From: Vallitalea sp.
GTDB lineage: Bacteria; Bacillota; Clostridia; Lachnospirales; Vallitaleaceae
Length of the DNA: 62,388 bases
Direction: 5' to 3'
NCBI GenBank assembly: GCA_025210235.1
Contig: JAOASG010000034.1
Location: 127,922 to 190,309, forward strand
Shown: positions 50,214 through 59,722 of the stretch, piece after piece
How the letters are laid out: every line of letters begins with the position of its first letter
How positions within the stretch are numbered: the stretch's first letter is position 1
The notes under the pieces: generated by a model
What the model was told of the DNA's origin: nothing
The model's database searches: none
The model's input: the letters and a program-made list of their open reading frames with translations, nothing else
Made by a program: the position numbers and the translations under genes

Positions 50214-51515
50214 ATGGAAAAGAAACCTAATATTATTTATATCTTAGCTGACGATCTAGGATATGGAGATTTAGGATGCTACGGACAGAAAAAGATACAA
50301 ACACCATGCATCGATAAGATGGCTGAAGAAGGTATGCTATTTACCCACCAATATGGTGGGGCCCCTGTTTGTGGTCCTTCAAGAGCCTGCTTAATGACAG
50401 GTATGCATCAAGGAAGTGGGTATATTAAAGGTAATCCAGTAAAAGGTAATGATATTCCTCTTAGGAAACAAGATGTCATAATACCAGAGATACTTAAGAA
50501 AAAAGGTTATGAAACAGCATGTATTGGAAAATGGGGACTAGGTAATAAGGGTACATCTGGTTATCCTACAAATAAAGGATTTGATTATTTTTTTGGATAT
50601 GATTCTCATAAATCTTGTCATAATTATTATCCTCCATTTTTATTAGAGAATGACAAAGAATATTATTTAAAAGAAGGTACATATAGTCATAATGTATTAA
50701 CAAATAAAGCTCTAGAGTGGATAAAAGGGAGAAAAAGTTCACCTTTTTTTATGTACTTAGCATATACACTTCCACATAGCCCTTACAATCCACCAAATAA
50801 TCAGCCTTATGCTAATGAAAATTGGACAGAGCAATATAAGAACTATGGTGCTATGGTATCTATGTTGGATCAAGATGTAGGGAAGATATTAGATTATTTG
50901 AAAAAAAAAAATATGGATAAAGATACTCTAGTGATTTTTGCAAGCGATAATGGACCAGGAAGTAATTATACCAAAGAAGCAAAAGAAATGGTAGATTTCT
51001 TTAATAGTGCAGCACATTTTCGAGGGATGAAAAGAGACGTATATGAAGGGGGGATTCGAGTGCCTTTTATAGCTTGGTGGCCAACAACAGTTACAAAAGG
51101 TACCTCTCATCTAGTAACGGCTTTTCAAGATATACTACCTACGATATGTGACATAGTAGAGGAAGAAGTACCAGTTAATATTGATGGTATTTCAATATTA
51201 CCTACACTATTAAATGAAGGTAAACAAGAAAAACACCATAGGCTTTACTGGGAGTTTATTTATATGGGGGAGCCAACGGGAAGCAGACAATCTTGTTACG
51301 ATCTGGAATTAGGATTTAAAGGTGTACGATTTGGTAGTAAAGGTGAGTTGGAGTTATTCTATCTTAATGAAGATGAAAAAGAGCAATATAATGTAGCTAG
51401 TCAATATCCAGATATTGTGCATCAACTTGAAGAGTACCTAAATAACGTTAGAACAGAAAGTTATTATTGGCCATTACCTGAATATGGTTGGATGAGTAAT
51501 AACATTTTCTTATAA
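50214..51515 (+). CDS. Type I (Cys) sulfatase, arylsulfatase A-like, cytoplasmic
   Basis: The 433-residue protein shows NIIYILADDLGYGDLGCYG, activation motif CGPSR with Cys53, IGKWGLGNKG, TLPHSPYNPP, and FASDNGPGS. It is somewhat shorter than the first sulfatase and belongs to the arylsulfatase A-like group. It has no signal peptide, like the other two sulfatases, so it too should act on imported oligosaccharide. Activation again requires a formylglycine-forming enzyme not present in the window. AGGAGTG precedes the ATG. It is the last gene of the glycan locus. Confidence 0.94.
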   Translation: MEKKPNIIYILADDLGYGDLGCYGQKKIQTPCIDKMAEEGMLFTHQYGGAPVCGPSRACLMTGMHQGSGYIKGNPVKGNDIPLRKQDVIIPEILKKKGYETACIGKWGLGNKGTSGYPTNKGFDYFFGYDSHKSCHNYYPPFLLENDKEYYLKEGTYSHNVLTNKALEWIKGRKSSPFFMYLAYTLPHSPYNPPNNQPYANENWTEQYKNYGAMVSMLDQDVGKILDYLKKKNMDKDTLVIFASDNGPGSNYTKEAKEMVDFFNSAAHFRGMKRDVYEGGIRVPFIAWWPTTVTKGTSHLVTAFQDILPTICDIVEEEVPVNIDGISILPTLLNEGKQEKHHRLYWEFIYMGEPTGSRQSCYDLELGFKGVRFGSKGELELFYLNEDEKEQYNVASQYPDIVHQLEEYLNNVRTESYYWPLPEYGWMSNNIFL

Positions 51516-51639
51516 ATATATCAACCTAGTTTATATGTAACAAATATTTAATGTGTAAGATTATTGTAGTATAGATTTTTTTAAAGTATAATAAATAAGT
51601 ATGGATAAGAAATAATTAACAAATACTAGATGTATATAG

Positions 51640-51756
51640 GGTAATTGCGAAACTAAGGATTTTAATTCTTTACATACAATATGTAGTTCTTATTATAAGC
51701 GGGAATCTAACATATTGTATTAAAGAAATAACTTAATGTAGTTTCACAATTACTTA
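51640..51756 (+). repeat. Hairpin-forming interspersed repeat, copy 7 (full length)
   Basis: Forward copy: GTAATTGCGAAACTAAGG, inner AATTCTTTACATACAATATG / CATATTGTATTAAAGAA, loop with GCGGGAATCTAA, end TAGTTTCACAATTACTTAA. It closes the glycan locus and lies 34 bases before the rRNA methyltransferase gene. The remaining gap is AT-rich. Confidence 0.8.
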
Positions 51757-51789
51757 ATAAATTTAAACTAAACATAAAGGAGCAAAATA

Positions 51790-52938
51790 ATGTCATATAT
51801 TGAATTAACAACACCATGTATTTTTGGGGTAGAGGCTATATTGAAAAAAGAAATTTTACAGTTAGGTTATGAAATAAAAAAAGTAGAAGATGGTAGAATT
51901 ACCTTTATTGCAGATGAATTAGGTGTTTGTAGATCCAATATTTGGCTTAGAACAGCAGAAAGAGTTCTAATTAATATAGGACAATTTAAAGCAACAAGTT
52001 TTGACGAACTCTTTGAGAAAACAAAAGATTTACCTTGGGAAAGATGGATACCAAAAGATGGGAAATTCTGGGTTAAAAAAGCTTCATCAATAAAATCTAA
52101 GTTATTTAGTCCATCTGATATCCAATCAATTACAAAAAAAGCAATTGTGGAAAGATTAAAAAAAGAATATAATATTAGTTGGTTCAATGAAGATGGAGCT
52201 GAGTATCCATTAAGAGTTTTTATAAAGAAAGATATAGTTTCGATTTTTATGGATACAAGTGGAGAAGCACTACATAAAAGAGGTTACAGAACTTTTACTA
52301 GTAAAGCACCAATTAGTGAAACATTAGCTGCAGCTATTATTCAATTATCTCCTTGGAATAAAGATAGAATACTAGTAGATCCTTTCTGCGGTTCTGGAAC
52401 AATTCCTATTGAAGCTGCTATGATTGCTATGAATATGGCTCCAGGGCTTAATAGAGAATTTACTGCTGAAAAATGGAAAAATATAATACCGGTTAAATAT
52501 TGGTTAAATGCAGTTGATGAAGCTAATGATGTTTTGGATACAGAATGTAAATTGAATATATCAGGTTATGATATTGATTATAAAGTATTAAAGCTCGCAA
52601 GAGAAAATGCAAAAAATGCTAGTGTAGAAGATAAAATTCATTTTCAAGAAAGAGATATGAGAAAGACAAGTAATAGTAAAAAATATGGATTTATTATTAC
52701 TAATCCACCATATGGAAAAAGACTTGAAAATGAAGAAAGTGTTATAGAATTATATAAAGACATGAGACCTACGTTTAATAATAATCTTGATAATTGGTCG
52801 TATTTTATTATTACATCTTTTGACGAGTTTGAAAGATATTTTGGGAAAAACGCAGATAAAAAAAGAAAATTGTATACTGGAATGATGAAAGCTAACCTTT
52901 ACCAGTATTATGGGGATAAACCACCTAAAAGAATATAG
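51790..52938 (+). CDS. THUMP-domain RNA methyltransferase (RlmL N-terminal-like, YpsC family)
   Basis: The 382-residue protein has an N-terminal ferredoxin-like/THUMP RNA-binding part (about 1-155) and a Rossmann methyltransferase domain (VDPFCGSGTIPIEAAMIAMN for S-adenosylmethionine, and catalytic ITNPPYGKRL). It corresponds to Bacillus YpsC, the Gram-positive counterpart of the RlmL half that makes m2G in 23S rRNA (E. coli G2445). AAAGGAGC precedes the ATG. It appears monocistronic or co-transcribed with the protease gene 50 bases downstream. Confidence 0.92.
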   Translation: MSYIELTTPCIFGVEAILKKEILQLGYEIKKVEDGRITFIADELGVCRSNIWLRTAERVLINIGQFKATSFDELFEKTKDLPWERWIPKDGKFWVKKASSIKSKLFSPSDIQSITKKAIVERLKKEYNISWFNEDGAEYPLRVFIKKDIVSIFMDTSGEALHKRGYRTFTSKAPISETLAAAIIQLSPWNKDRILVDPFCGSGTIPIEAAMIAMNMAPGLNREFTAEKWKNIIPVKYWLNAVDEANDVLDTECKLNISGYDIDYKVLKLARENAKNASVEDKIHFQERDMRKTSNSKKYGFIITNPPYGKRLENEESVIELYKDMRPTFNNNLDNWSYFIITSFDEFERYFGKNADKKRKLYTGMMKANLYQYYGDKPPKRI

Positions 52939-52988
52939 TTTAATTAACTATATAATATAAATTGACTTACTAGAAAAGGGGTTATGAA

Positions 52989-54866
52989 GTGAAGACAATT
53001 AAGAATATAAAAAAAGTATTAATAATTGTACTAACAATAGTTTTTATTGTTCCTAGTTCGGTTTATGCAGTTGAATCTGATGGGGTTTCGGTTATATTAG
53101 ATGATAAAATTATTAATTATAATAACGATTATGGTATGCCATATATTAATGAAAATAATCGTACTATGGTACCTCTAAGACTTACGCTAGAGTCATATGG
53201 GGCAGAGGTAGAATGGGACGGTAAAGCAAGAGTAGTAATTATTACAAAAGGGGATATCGTTGTTCATGTACCTATAGAGAAAAAGTTCATATATAAAAAC
53301 GGAGAGAAGATTGAAAATGATACATATGCTGTGATTGTTAATCACAGAACATACTTGCCAATACGAGCAGTTATGGAAGCTTTTGGCTGTGAGGTTTCAT
53401 GGGATAATGAAAATAGAGTAGTTATTATAAAGTCTAATGAAAAAGATGAAAAAAACATTCCAATAAAATTTGATTTAAGAGAAGAGGGGAATATAACTGC
53501 AGTAAAAGATCAAAAAAATCTTGGAACTTGCTGGGCATTCGCAGCCCTTGGTTCAATTGAATCTGTTTTATTAAAACAAACTGGATATATATATGATTTT
53601 TCTGAAGATAATGTTAGCTTAAAACATGGGTATAATTTAACACAAGATGAAGGTGGAGATTTCATGTTGGCACTAGCATATTTTGCTAGATGGTCAGGCC
53701 CAATTCTGGAATCAGATGATATATATGGAGATGGGATTTCAACAAAAGAAGTATCAAGTGTTAAACATTTACAAGAAGCATTTTTTATACCTCCAGATAA
53801 TATCGATGTATTGAAAAAAACAATACAGTCTTATGGAGGTGTCCATACATCTATCTATTGGGAATATTCTGATATAGAAAATGATAAATATTATAATAAA
53901 GATACATATTCTATGTACTATAATGGAGATAAGAAAACTAATCATGATGTAGTTATTGTTGGTTGGGATGATAATTTTCCAAAAGAAAATTTCAATATAC
54001 AACCAGAGGGAAATGGAGCTTTTATATGTAAAAATAGTTTTGGTACGGAATTTGGAGAAGAAGGGTATTTATATATTTCTTATTATGATTCTTGTATAGG
54101 AAAGCAAAATATGGTATATAGCAAAATTGAAGAAAAAGATAACTACGATAAGATATATCAATCAGATTGGCTTGGATTCGTTGGGAAAATTGGATTTGAG
54201 ACTGATTCAGGTTACTTCGCAAATATTTATAATACTAGTGATAAGGCAGAAAAATTATCAGCTGTTAGTTTCTATACTACTGGAATTAATTCTAAATATG
54301 AGATTTATATAGTAGATAATTTTACAGCAAAAGAAGATTTGAAAAATAAAGTTTTTCTTGAAAGTGGATTTATTGAATATAGTGGTTATTATACTGTAAA
54401 ATTAAAAGAAGCTATTAATATTAAAAAAAATAATAAATTTGCTGTAATTATAAAGATAACTACTCCAGGAGCAAAATATCCTATAGCAGCTGAATTTGAT
54501 AGAGATGTTGAATGGTTAGATAAGGTTGATTTAACTGATGGAGAGGGATATGTTAGTATTAATGGTGATGAATGGCAAAATACTGAAGAATCTTTATCTA
54601 GTAATGTTTGCTTAAAAGCATTCACTAATATAATTGAAGAAAGTAAAGAATTAAAGAACCAATCAGATGGTAACCAAGATGATAAAAAGTTAGAGCAAGA
54701 AAAGCAGCCTACAGACCAAACTAATGAGTCAACAAATCAATTAGAAAAACCTACAGATCAATCAAAAAATGACAACGATTTATCTAATCAAGAAGAGTTA
54801 GATAAATTAAATAAACCAACTGAATTTATTGATATTAACGGAAAAATAATAGCGGTAATATATTAA
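52989..54866 (+). CDS. Secreted papain-family (C1) cysteine protease with copper-amine-oxidase-like N-terminal domain
   Basis: The 625-residue protein has a signal peptide (1-27, ending VYAVE) and a copper amine oxidase-like N-terminal domain (about 35-148: NRTMVPLRLTLESYGAEVEWD and RTYLPIRAVMEAFGCEVSWDN), a stalk common in clostridial surface proteins. The papain domain (about 160-375) shows Gln175 and Cys181 in VKDQKNLGTCWAFAALG, His319 in TNHDVVIVGWDD, and Asn349 in ICKNSFG, so the active site is complete. A lectin-like region follows (about 390-550), then a Q/N/D/K/P-rich low-complexity tail. No SLH or sortase motif. The start is GTG behind AAAGGGG. Confidence 0.92.
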   Translation: MKTIKNIKKVLIIVLTIVFIVPSSVYAVESDGVSVILDDKIINYNNDYGMPYINENNRTMVPLRLTLESYGAEVEWDGKARVVIITKGDIVVHVPIEKKFIYKNGEKIENDTYAVIVNHRTYLPIRAVMEAFGCEVSWDNENRVVIIKSNEKDEKNIPIKFDLREEGNITAVKDQKNLGTCWAFAALGSIESVLLKQTGYIYDFSEDNVSLKHGYNLTQDEGGDFMLALAYFARWSGPILESDDIYGDGISTKEVSSVKHLQEAFFIPPDNIDVLKKTIQSYGGVHTSIYWEYSDIENDKYYNKDTYSMYYNGDKKTNHDVVIVGWDDNFPKENFNIQPEGNGAFICKNSFGTEFGEEGYLYISYYDSCIGKQNMVYSKIEEKDNYDKIYQSDWLGFVGKIGFETDSGYFANIYNTSDKAEKLSAVSFYTTGINSKYEIYIVDNFTAKEDLKNKVFLESGFIEYSGYYTVKLKEAINIKKNNKFAVIIKITTPGAKYPIAAEFDRDVEWLDKVDLTDGEGYVSINGDEWQNTEESLSSNVCLKAFTNIIEESKELKNQSDGNQDDKKLEQEKQPTDQTNESTNQLEKPTDQSKNDNDLSNQEELDKLNKPTEFIDINGKIIAVIY

Positions 54867-54888
54867 AATTGTTGTTGGAGGTTTTAGT

Positions 54889-55878
54889 ATGGAAGGTAAA
54901 TTACAAGAATTGCTACAGCAATTAAAAAATGCTGAAAGAGTATATATACAACCACATAATATTCCAGATCCAGATGCAATTGCAAGTAGTTATGCACTTC
55001 AATTTTTATTAAATAAATATGGTATTAAAGCAAAGATTATATATGTAAAAACGATAGAGAAAGCTAACTCAAAAAAAATGCTTGAACTATTTAATATCAA
55101 GATGACTGTTAAAAATGAATTAACGTATAATAATAATGATTTTGTTATCTTAGTTGATACTCAATTAGGTAATTCTAATATTACTAATTTAATGAAGCAT
55201 AATGTAATGGTTGTAGATCATCATGAAATTATAAAAGATAATAATGAATATATGTATGAAGATATACGTTCTGATGTGGGGTCTTGTGCATCTATTATAG
55301 CTGAATATTACTATGTAAATAACATATTACCGTCTGTTAATGTTGCAACAGCATTATTATATGGAATAATGATGGATACAGATAGTTTATCAAGACGAGT
55401 TAGTGATTTAGACATTGAAATGTTCTATTATTTATATAGTAAGGCGGATATAAGTATTATAAAGTCTTTAAAATTAAATCAAATTGTTAAGTCTGATTTA
55501 ATTGCATATGCTAAGGCACTAAATAATGTGGAAATATATGGATATTTAGGATTTGTTCATATAGAAAATTGTAATGATTCTCTTCTTGGAACAATTAGTG
55601 ATATGGTAAATACTATTGAAGGAGTATCAGTTGTAGTAGCTTATGCTAGAAGAGAGGATGGAGTTAAATTTTCTATCAGAAGTGAAAATAGGAAAATTAA
55701 AGCAAATAAATTAATGAGATTTATAACTGCACATAGAGGTGTTGGTGGTGGACATCATGAAATGGCAGGAGGGTTTATTCCTATAGATAATATGGATTTT
55801 TTGTGTAATAAACAATTAGATACATATATAAGGCATAGAGCAATAAGTTATGTAGAAAATGAAGATAAATATTTATAA
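54889..55878 (+). CDS. nrnA: DHH/DHHA1 phosphoesterase (NrnA-like oligoribonuclease)
   Basis: The 329-residue protein has the DHH-family metal motifs: IPDPDAIAS, VILVDTQLGN, VVDHHEII (the DHH motif), and MMDTDSLSRRV, followed by the DHHA1 substrate domain with GVGGGHHEMAGGF. NrnA enzymes degrade very short RNA and pAp. It starts 22 bases after the protease gene with GGAGG upstream, though functional linkage is unlikely. A good terminator follows. Confidence 0.92.
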   Translation: MEGKLQELLQQLKNAERVYIQPHNIPDPDAIASSYALQFLLNKYGIKAKIIYVKTIEKANSKKMLELFNIKMTVKNELTYNNNDFVILVDTQLGNSNITNLMKHNVMVVDHHEIIKDNNEYMYEDIRSDVGSCASIIAEYYYVNNILPSVNVATALLYGIMMDTDSLSRRVSDLDIEMFYYLYSKADISIIKSLKLNQIVKSDLIAYAKALNNVEIYGYLGFVHIENCNDSLLGTISDMVNTIEGVSVVVAYARREDGVKFSIRSENRKIKANKLMRFITAHRGVGGGHHEMAGGFIPIDNMDFLCNKQLDTYIRHRAISYVENEDKYL

Positions 55879-55910
55879 TTATATATAATATTAAAATAGT
55901 GAATACATAC

Positions 55911-55952
55911 AAAAGTTAAGGAAGTTAGGTTGAATAACTTCCTTAAACTTTA
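55911..55952 (+). terminator. Terminator after nrnA
   Basis: AAAGTTAAGGAAGTTA pairs with TAACTTCCTTAAACTTT, 7-base loop, one bulge, T-rich end. Confidence 0.78.
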
Positions 55953-56009
55953 TTACTCAACTTTTACATCTTTAATTTAATGCAGATAAATTAAGAGTTA
56001 TAGGTTTGG

Positions 56010-56060
56010 TTTGCAGAATAAATATATATAGAAGAAACACCTATATTTTTATTCTGCAAA
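56010..56060. repeat. Isolated inverted repeat
   Basis: Perfect 13-bp arms TTTGCAGAATAAA / TTTATTCTGCAAA around a 25-base loop. It differs from the main repeat family. It lies in the 295-base gap between nrnA and the NusG_II gene, which otherwise holds a repeat fragment at 56123. Confidence 0.6.
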
Positions 56061-56122
56061 GCCTTATAATTAGCTTATCTGAATAGAATATTGATGTGGA
56101 AAAGTTGAGTTTATTAAAAATA

Positions 56123-56153
56123 AATTAAAATTCTTAGTTTTGTAATAACGTAA
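56123..56153 (-). repeat. Hairpin repeat, copy 8 (end fragment)
   Basis: AATTAAAATTCTTAGTTTTG and following TAATAACGTAA match the right end of copy 2 with five differences. The rest of the element is absent. Confidence 0.5.
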
Positions 56154-56173
56154 TTTAACAAGGGGATGTTATA

Positions 56174-56548
56174 GTGAAAAAAAATGATTTTAGAATTATA
56201 ATAGGAATATTAATTATTGCAGGTATTTTCTATATGGTAAACCAGTATAGAATAAGTAAAATGGACCCAGATACTTTATTTGTTAAAATAAATGTTAACG
56301 GAAAGCCATATGAAAAAGTAAGTTTAAATGAAGAAAAAGAGTTTAGAATTGAAACTGAACATGGTTATAATATTATAAAAGTACATGATAATGGAGTTGA
56401 AATGTTGGATGCTAATTGCCCTGATAAAATATGCGTAAGAACAGGGTTTATTGATAAAGCAGGTAGTACTATAGTATGTCTTCCACATAAAATTTATGTA
56501 GAGATTATTAGTAATAGAGAGGATGAAATAGATGAAATATCAGAATAA
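56174..56548 (+). CDS. NusG domain II-containing membrane-anchored protein
   Basis: The 124-residue protein has one N-terminal membrane segment (about 8-23) and a NusG_II-type beta domain outside (INVNGKPYEKVSL, GYNIIKVHDNGVEML, CPDKICVRTGFID, IVCLPHKIYVEI). In Clostridia such genes often sit beside a Gx-transporter gene and Rnf/ApbE functions, and may have a role in flavin or quinone-related membrane processes; the function is unproven. The start is GTG behind GGGGATG. Its end overlaps the next gene by 17 bases. Confidence 0.88.
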   Translation: MKKNDFRIIIGILIIAGIFYMVNQYRISKMDPDTLFVKINVNGKPYEKVSLNEEKEFRIETEHGYNIIKVHDNGVEMLDANCPDKICVRTGFIDKAGSTIVCLPHKIYVEIISNREDEIDEISE

Positions 56549-57059
56549 GAGTATTAACTTAAATTCTGTCCATAAAATGGTATTTGTATCTATACTATTA
56601 GCATTTGCTTTGGTTCTAAGTTACGTTGAAAACTCTTTTTTTGTACTTCCAATTCCTGGAGTAAAACTAGGACTTGCAAATTTAATTATATTAGCTAGTT
56701 TATATTTTTTGAATTTCAAAGAAGTTATGTTACTTGTTATATTAAGAGTAACTATTAATTCTTTTTTTGGTTCCTTTTTCACTTTTTGGTATAGTTTATC
56801 GGGTGGAATTCTTAGTTTTCTTGTTATGTTTTTACTTATTAGGGTATGTAAAAATAAAATAAGTACTATTGGGGTAAGTGTAGTAGGTGCAGTATTTCAT
56901 AACATTGGACAACTTATTGTAGTAATGATTGTTACTGAAAATATTAATGTAGCTGCAACATATTTTCCTATATTAGCTATTTCAGGAATTGTTACAGGTG
57001 TATTAATTGGATTAACAGTAAATTATTTATTACCATATATTAAAAAAATTATAGATTAA
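56532..57059 (+). CDS. Gx transporter family protein (heptaprenyl diphosphate synthase component I-like)
   Basis: The 175-residue protein has about five membrane segments with the family pattern LGLANLIILASLYFLNFKEVMLLVILRVTINSFFGSF and AVFHNIGQLIVV. Annotated as heptaprenyl diphosphate synthase component I in many genomes, it is rather an ECF-S-like membrane protein of unknown cargo. It overlaps and is translationally coupled to the NusG_II gene (GAGAGGATG lies in the upstream gene). Confidence 0.88.
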   Translation: MKYQNKSINLNSVHKMVFVSILLAFALVLSYVENSFFVLPIPGVKLGLANLIILASLYFLNFKEVMLLVILRVTINSFFGSFFTFWYSLSGGILSFLVMFLLIRVCKNKISTIGVSVVGAVFHNIGQLIVVMIVTENINVAATYFPILAISGIVTGVLIGLTVNYLLPYIKKIID

Positions 57060-57203
57060 GGTTGTTACGAAAATATTACAAAAAAAGTTAAATATTACAA
57101 TTATATTACACAATGTAGTATTATCTTTTTTAATAAGATATTTTTTGATATAATTTTAGAAGATAATTAAACATGTTTTTATATACATATGAGGGGGATA
57201 TTT

Positions 57204-59555
57204 ATGACGAGAAAAATTTTATCAGTTTTAATTGCTTTTACAGTATTGTTAAATGTATTTTCTATAAATTCAAATGCACAAATAGATAATAATAAATTTT
57301 ATTTACAATATGATGGACAAATTTATAAATATAAAAATAGATTTGTAAAACTTGTAATGGATGGTAGTGTTATTCCGACTGGAGAAATGCCCTCTATTAT
57401 CATAACAGAAAATATTAATGGGAAAAATGTTTCTAGAACACTAGTTCCTGTAAGAGAAGTATTTGAATCAGAACATATTGGGGCAAAAGTTGATTGGAAT
57501 GGGAAAAAGCAAGAAGTATACATATCTTATGAAGATAAATTTATAGTACTAAAAATTAATGATAAAAAGGCAGTAGTAAATAATAAAGAAATACTACTAG
57601 ACGTTCCATCAAAACTTATTCAAAATGTGAATAATAAAAAATGGAAAACAATGGTGCCTTTAAGATTTATAATTGAAACTATTGGTTGTGAAGTTGAGTG
57701 GAATGGAAAAGATTATATAGCTGAAATGACGAAAAAAAAGAATACAGAAAACAATGATAATCAAGATAATGAAACAAACAATAATGAAACGAATGATAAT
57801 GAAGCAAGTAATAATGATAATAATGAAACAAATAATAATGATAACAATAATAACGAACAAAGTAATAATAATGGAAATGAAACGCTTAATAGCCTAAACT
57901 CAAGTAAAGCGAAAAAAGAACTTCCAACAGAATTAAAAGAAAACCCTATAGAATGGGTAGTAGAAGATGATATACTAGATGAAGTTAACAATATATCTAT
58001 TGAAAGTACTATTAAGAGGAAATTATGCCCCACGTCTGAAATTACATCAGTTGAATATAAAGAAAATGAACTTAGTAAAACTTTTATCATTAAAGCTTCA
58101 GGTCCAATAACTGATATTAAAAAATCATATTGGAAAAATAAATTAATTATTGATATTGATAATTCTAAATTAGGTATGGATAAATATGAAAAAGTATTTA
58201 GTGATAATCCAATAATTACAGGAGTACGTTCAAGTCAATTTTCAATTCAACCATTAATAACAAGGATGGTATTTGATCTTAGATTTGAGGGATATAAATT
58301 TAATATTTCGTTATCAGAAGATAGAAAGAATATAATTATAAATGTAACTAATAATTCTATTTATGGGATTAAACTTGGACAAGATGATAAAGGAGATTAT
58401 ATTAAAGTTACTGGAATAATAGCTCCAGATGTTAAACCTTTTAGATTAAGTAATCCTGATAGAATAGTTTTTGATTTTCCTAACACTAAATCCTTAATAA
58501 GTACTAAATCATCAATTGCAAAAGGGCAATATGTAAAACAAATTAGAACTGCACAATTTGATGAGACAACTACTAGGGTGGTTGTAGAAACTGATGGACA
58601 AGCAGATTTTATAATAGATAAACAGTCAAGTGAATCTACTACATATATTAGATTGAATGAACCATCTTACAATAATATAAAATATGTTAATTACGATATA
58701 CCAACTATTATGCTTGAAAAAAATGGTACAGATATTGATATATCAAAAATTAAATATATTGATAAGTATATGGATAGAGAATATATTATTAACTTATCAG
58801 GAAATTATATGGGATTGTTAGGTGAAGGAGAAATAAAAGTTAATGATGGAATTATTGATTCTATTGATATTAAAAATAATGATGAAGGAAATACTGTTCT
58901 AACAATAAAAGAAAATAGCGTATATGATTTTAGAATCACAGAAGATAAAGATTGTATATATATAAAAGCTTATAAACCAAAAGAATTGTATTCTAAAATT
59001 ATTGTAATTGATCCAGGTCACGGAGGAAAAGATCCAGGGGCTGATGATGGTAAAGGATTGACAGAGAAAAAAGTAAATATTGACATAACATATGCATTAA
59101 AAAAATATTTAGATAAAGATAATAACATAAAAACTTATTATACGAGATTAGATGATACATATATTACGTTAAATCAACGTACAGAATTGGCAAATGAAGT
59201 AGAAGCTGATTTCTTCATTAGTATACATAATAATTGGCATGAAGGTAAAGCATATGGTACAGAAGCATTTTATTACACACGTACCGATAAAAATGGAAGA
59301 TCATATAAACTTACAGATATTTTCTTAAAAGAGATAACTAATACTGTAGTTACCAAAAATAGGGGCATAAAACAAGGAAATCTATATGTTCTTAGAAATA
59401 CAAATATGCCAGCAACACTTTTGGAGATAGCTTTCTTATCGAATCCATCTGATGTTGCTAAGTTGAAGGATAAGACATTTATAGATAAAGTTGCTCATGC
59501 TTTATATAATGCAATTTTAAAATCATTTAAAGTTTATCCAACAGGTAGAAAGTAA
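57204..59555 (+). CDS. N-acetylmuramoyl-L-alanine amidase (Amidase_3) with copper-amine-oxidase-like and AMIN domains
   Basis: The protein of about 783 residues has a signal peptide (ending NSNAQI) and a copper amine oxidase-like N-terminal domain (about 40-175: RTLVPVREVFESEHIGAKVDWNG, MVPLRFIIETIGCEVEWNG). An Asn/Glu/Asp-rich linker (about 180-225) precedes two AMIN-like beta domains (about 275-500). The C-terminal zinc amidase shows VIDPGHGGKDPGAD, LTEKKVNIDI, FISIHNNWHEG and LLEIAFLSNPSD, so all ligands and the catalytic Glu are present. It cleaves the bond between muramic acid and L-Ala. GAGGGGG precedes ATG 57204; ATG 57189 is in frame but overlaps that site. Confidence 0.93.
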   Translation: MTRKILSVLIAFTVLLNVFSINSNAQIDNNKFYLQYDGQIYKYKNRFVKLVMDGSVIPTGEMPSIIITENINGKNVSRTLVPVREVFESEHIGAKVDWNGKKQEVYISYEDKFIVLKINDKKAVVNNKEILLDVPSKLIQNVNNKKWKTMVPLRFIIETIGCEVEWNGKDYIAEMTKKKNTENNDNQDNETNNNETNDNEASNNDNNETNNNDNNNNEQSNNNGNETLNSLNSSKAKKELPTELKENPIEWVVEDDILDEVNNISIESTIKRKLCPTSEITSVEYKENELSKTFIIKASGPITDIKKSYWKNKLIIDIDNSKLGMDKYEKVFSDNPIITGVRSSQFSIQPLITRMVFDLRFEGYKFNISLSEDRKNIIINVTNNSIYGIKLGQDDKGDYIKVTGIIAPDVKPFRLSNPDRIVFDFPNTKSLISTKSSIAKGQYVKQIRTAQFDETTTRVVVETDGQADFIIDKQSSESTTYIRLNEPSYNNIKYVNYDIPTIMLEKNGTDIDISKIKYIDKYMDREYIINLSGNYMGLLGEGEIKVNDGIIDSIDIKNNDEGNTVLTIKENSVYDFRITEDKDCIYIKAYKPKELYSKIIVIDPGHGGKDPGADDGKGLTEKKVNIDITYALKKYLDKDNNIKTYYTRLDDTYITLNQRTELANEVEADFFISIHNNWHEGKAYGTEAFYYTRTDKNGRSYKLTDIFLKEITNTVVTKNRGIKQGNLYVLRNTNMPATLLEIAFLSNPSDVAKLKDKTFIDKVAHALYNAILKSFKVYPTGRK

Positions 59556-59563
59556 TTAAACAT

Positions 59564-59600
59564 AGCATCTATTTTTATTTACTTAATATGAATAGATGCT
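59564..59600 (+). terminator. Stem-loop after the amidase gene
   Basis: AGCATCTATT pairs with AATAGATGCT across a 17-base loop, nine bases after the stop codon. There is only a weak T-tail. Confidence 0.55.
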
Positions 59601-59664
59601 TAGAAGATAAAAATAATCATTACAACAATATACAAAATATAACAAAAATACACTGTTGTCACTT

Positions 59665-59722
59665 CCTCTAATTAGGTATAAAATATAATTACCAAATATT
59701 TACAATTAGAGGAGGTTTTTTT
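59665..59722 (+). promoter_or_regulatory. Stem-loop plus T-run overlapping the gerM ribosome binding site
   Basis: CCTCTAATT (59665-59673) pairs with AATTAGAGG (59704-59712). The right arm is part of the ribosome site TTAGAGGAGG, and a run of ten T follows, ending in the TTG start codon. It looks like a terminator or an RBS-hiding hairpin placed on the translation start. Within the loop TATAAAATATAAT could also serve as a -10, in which case the new transcript would lack the left arm. Confidence 0.5.

Noticed and set aside
57660..58090. Hydrophobic minus-strand frames in the amidase gene
   Set aside because: They are reverse images of the Asn/Glu-rich linker; AT-rich AAT/GAA codons read as Ile/Phe/Leu on the other strand.
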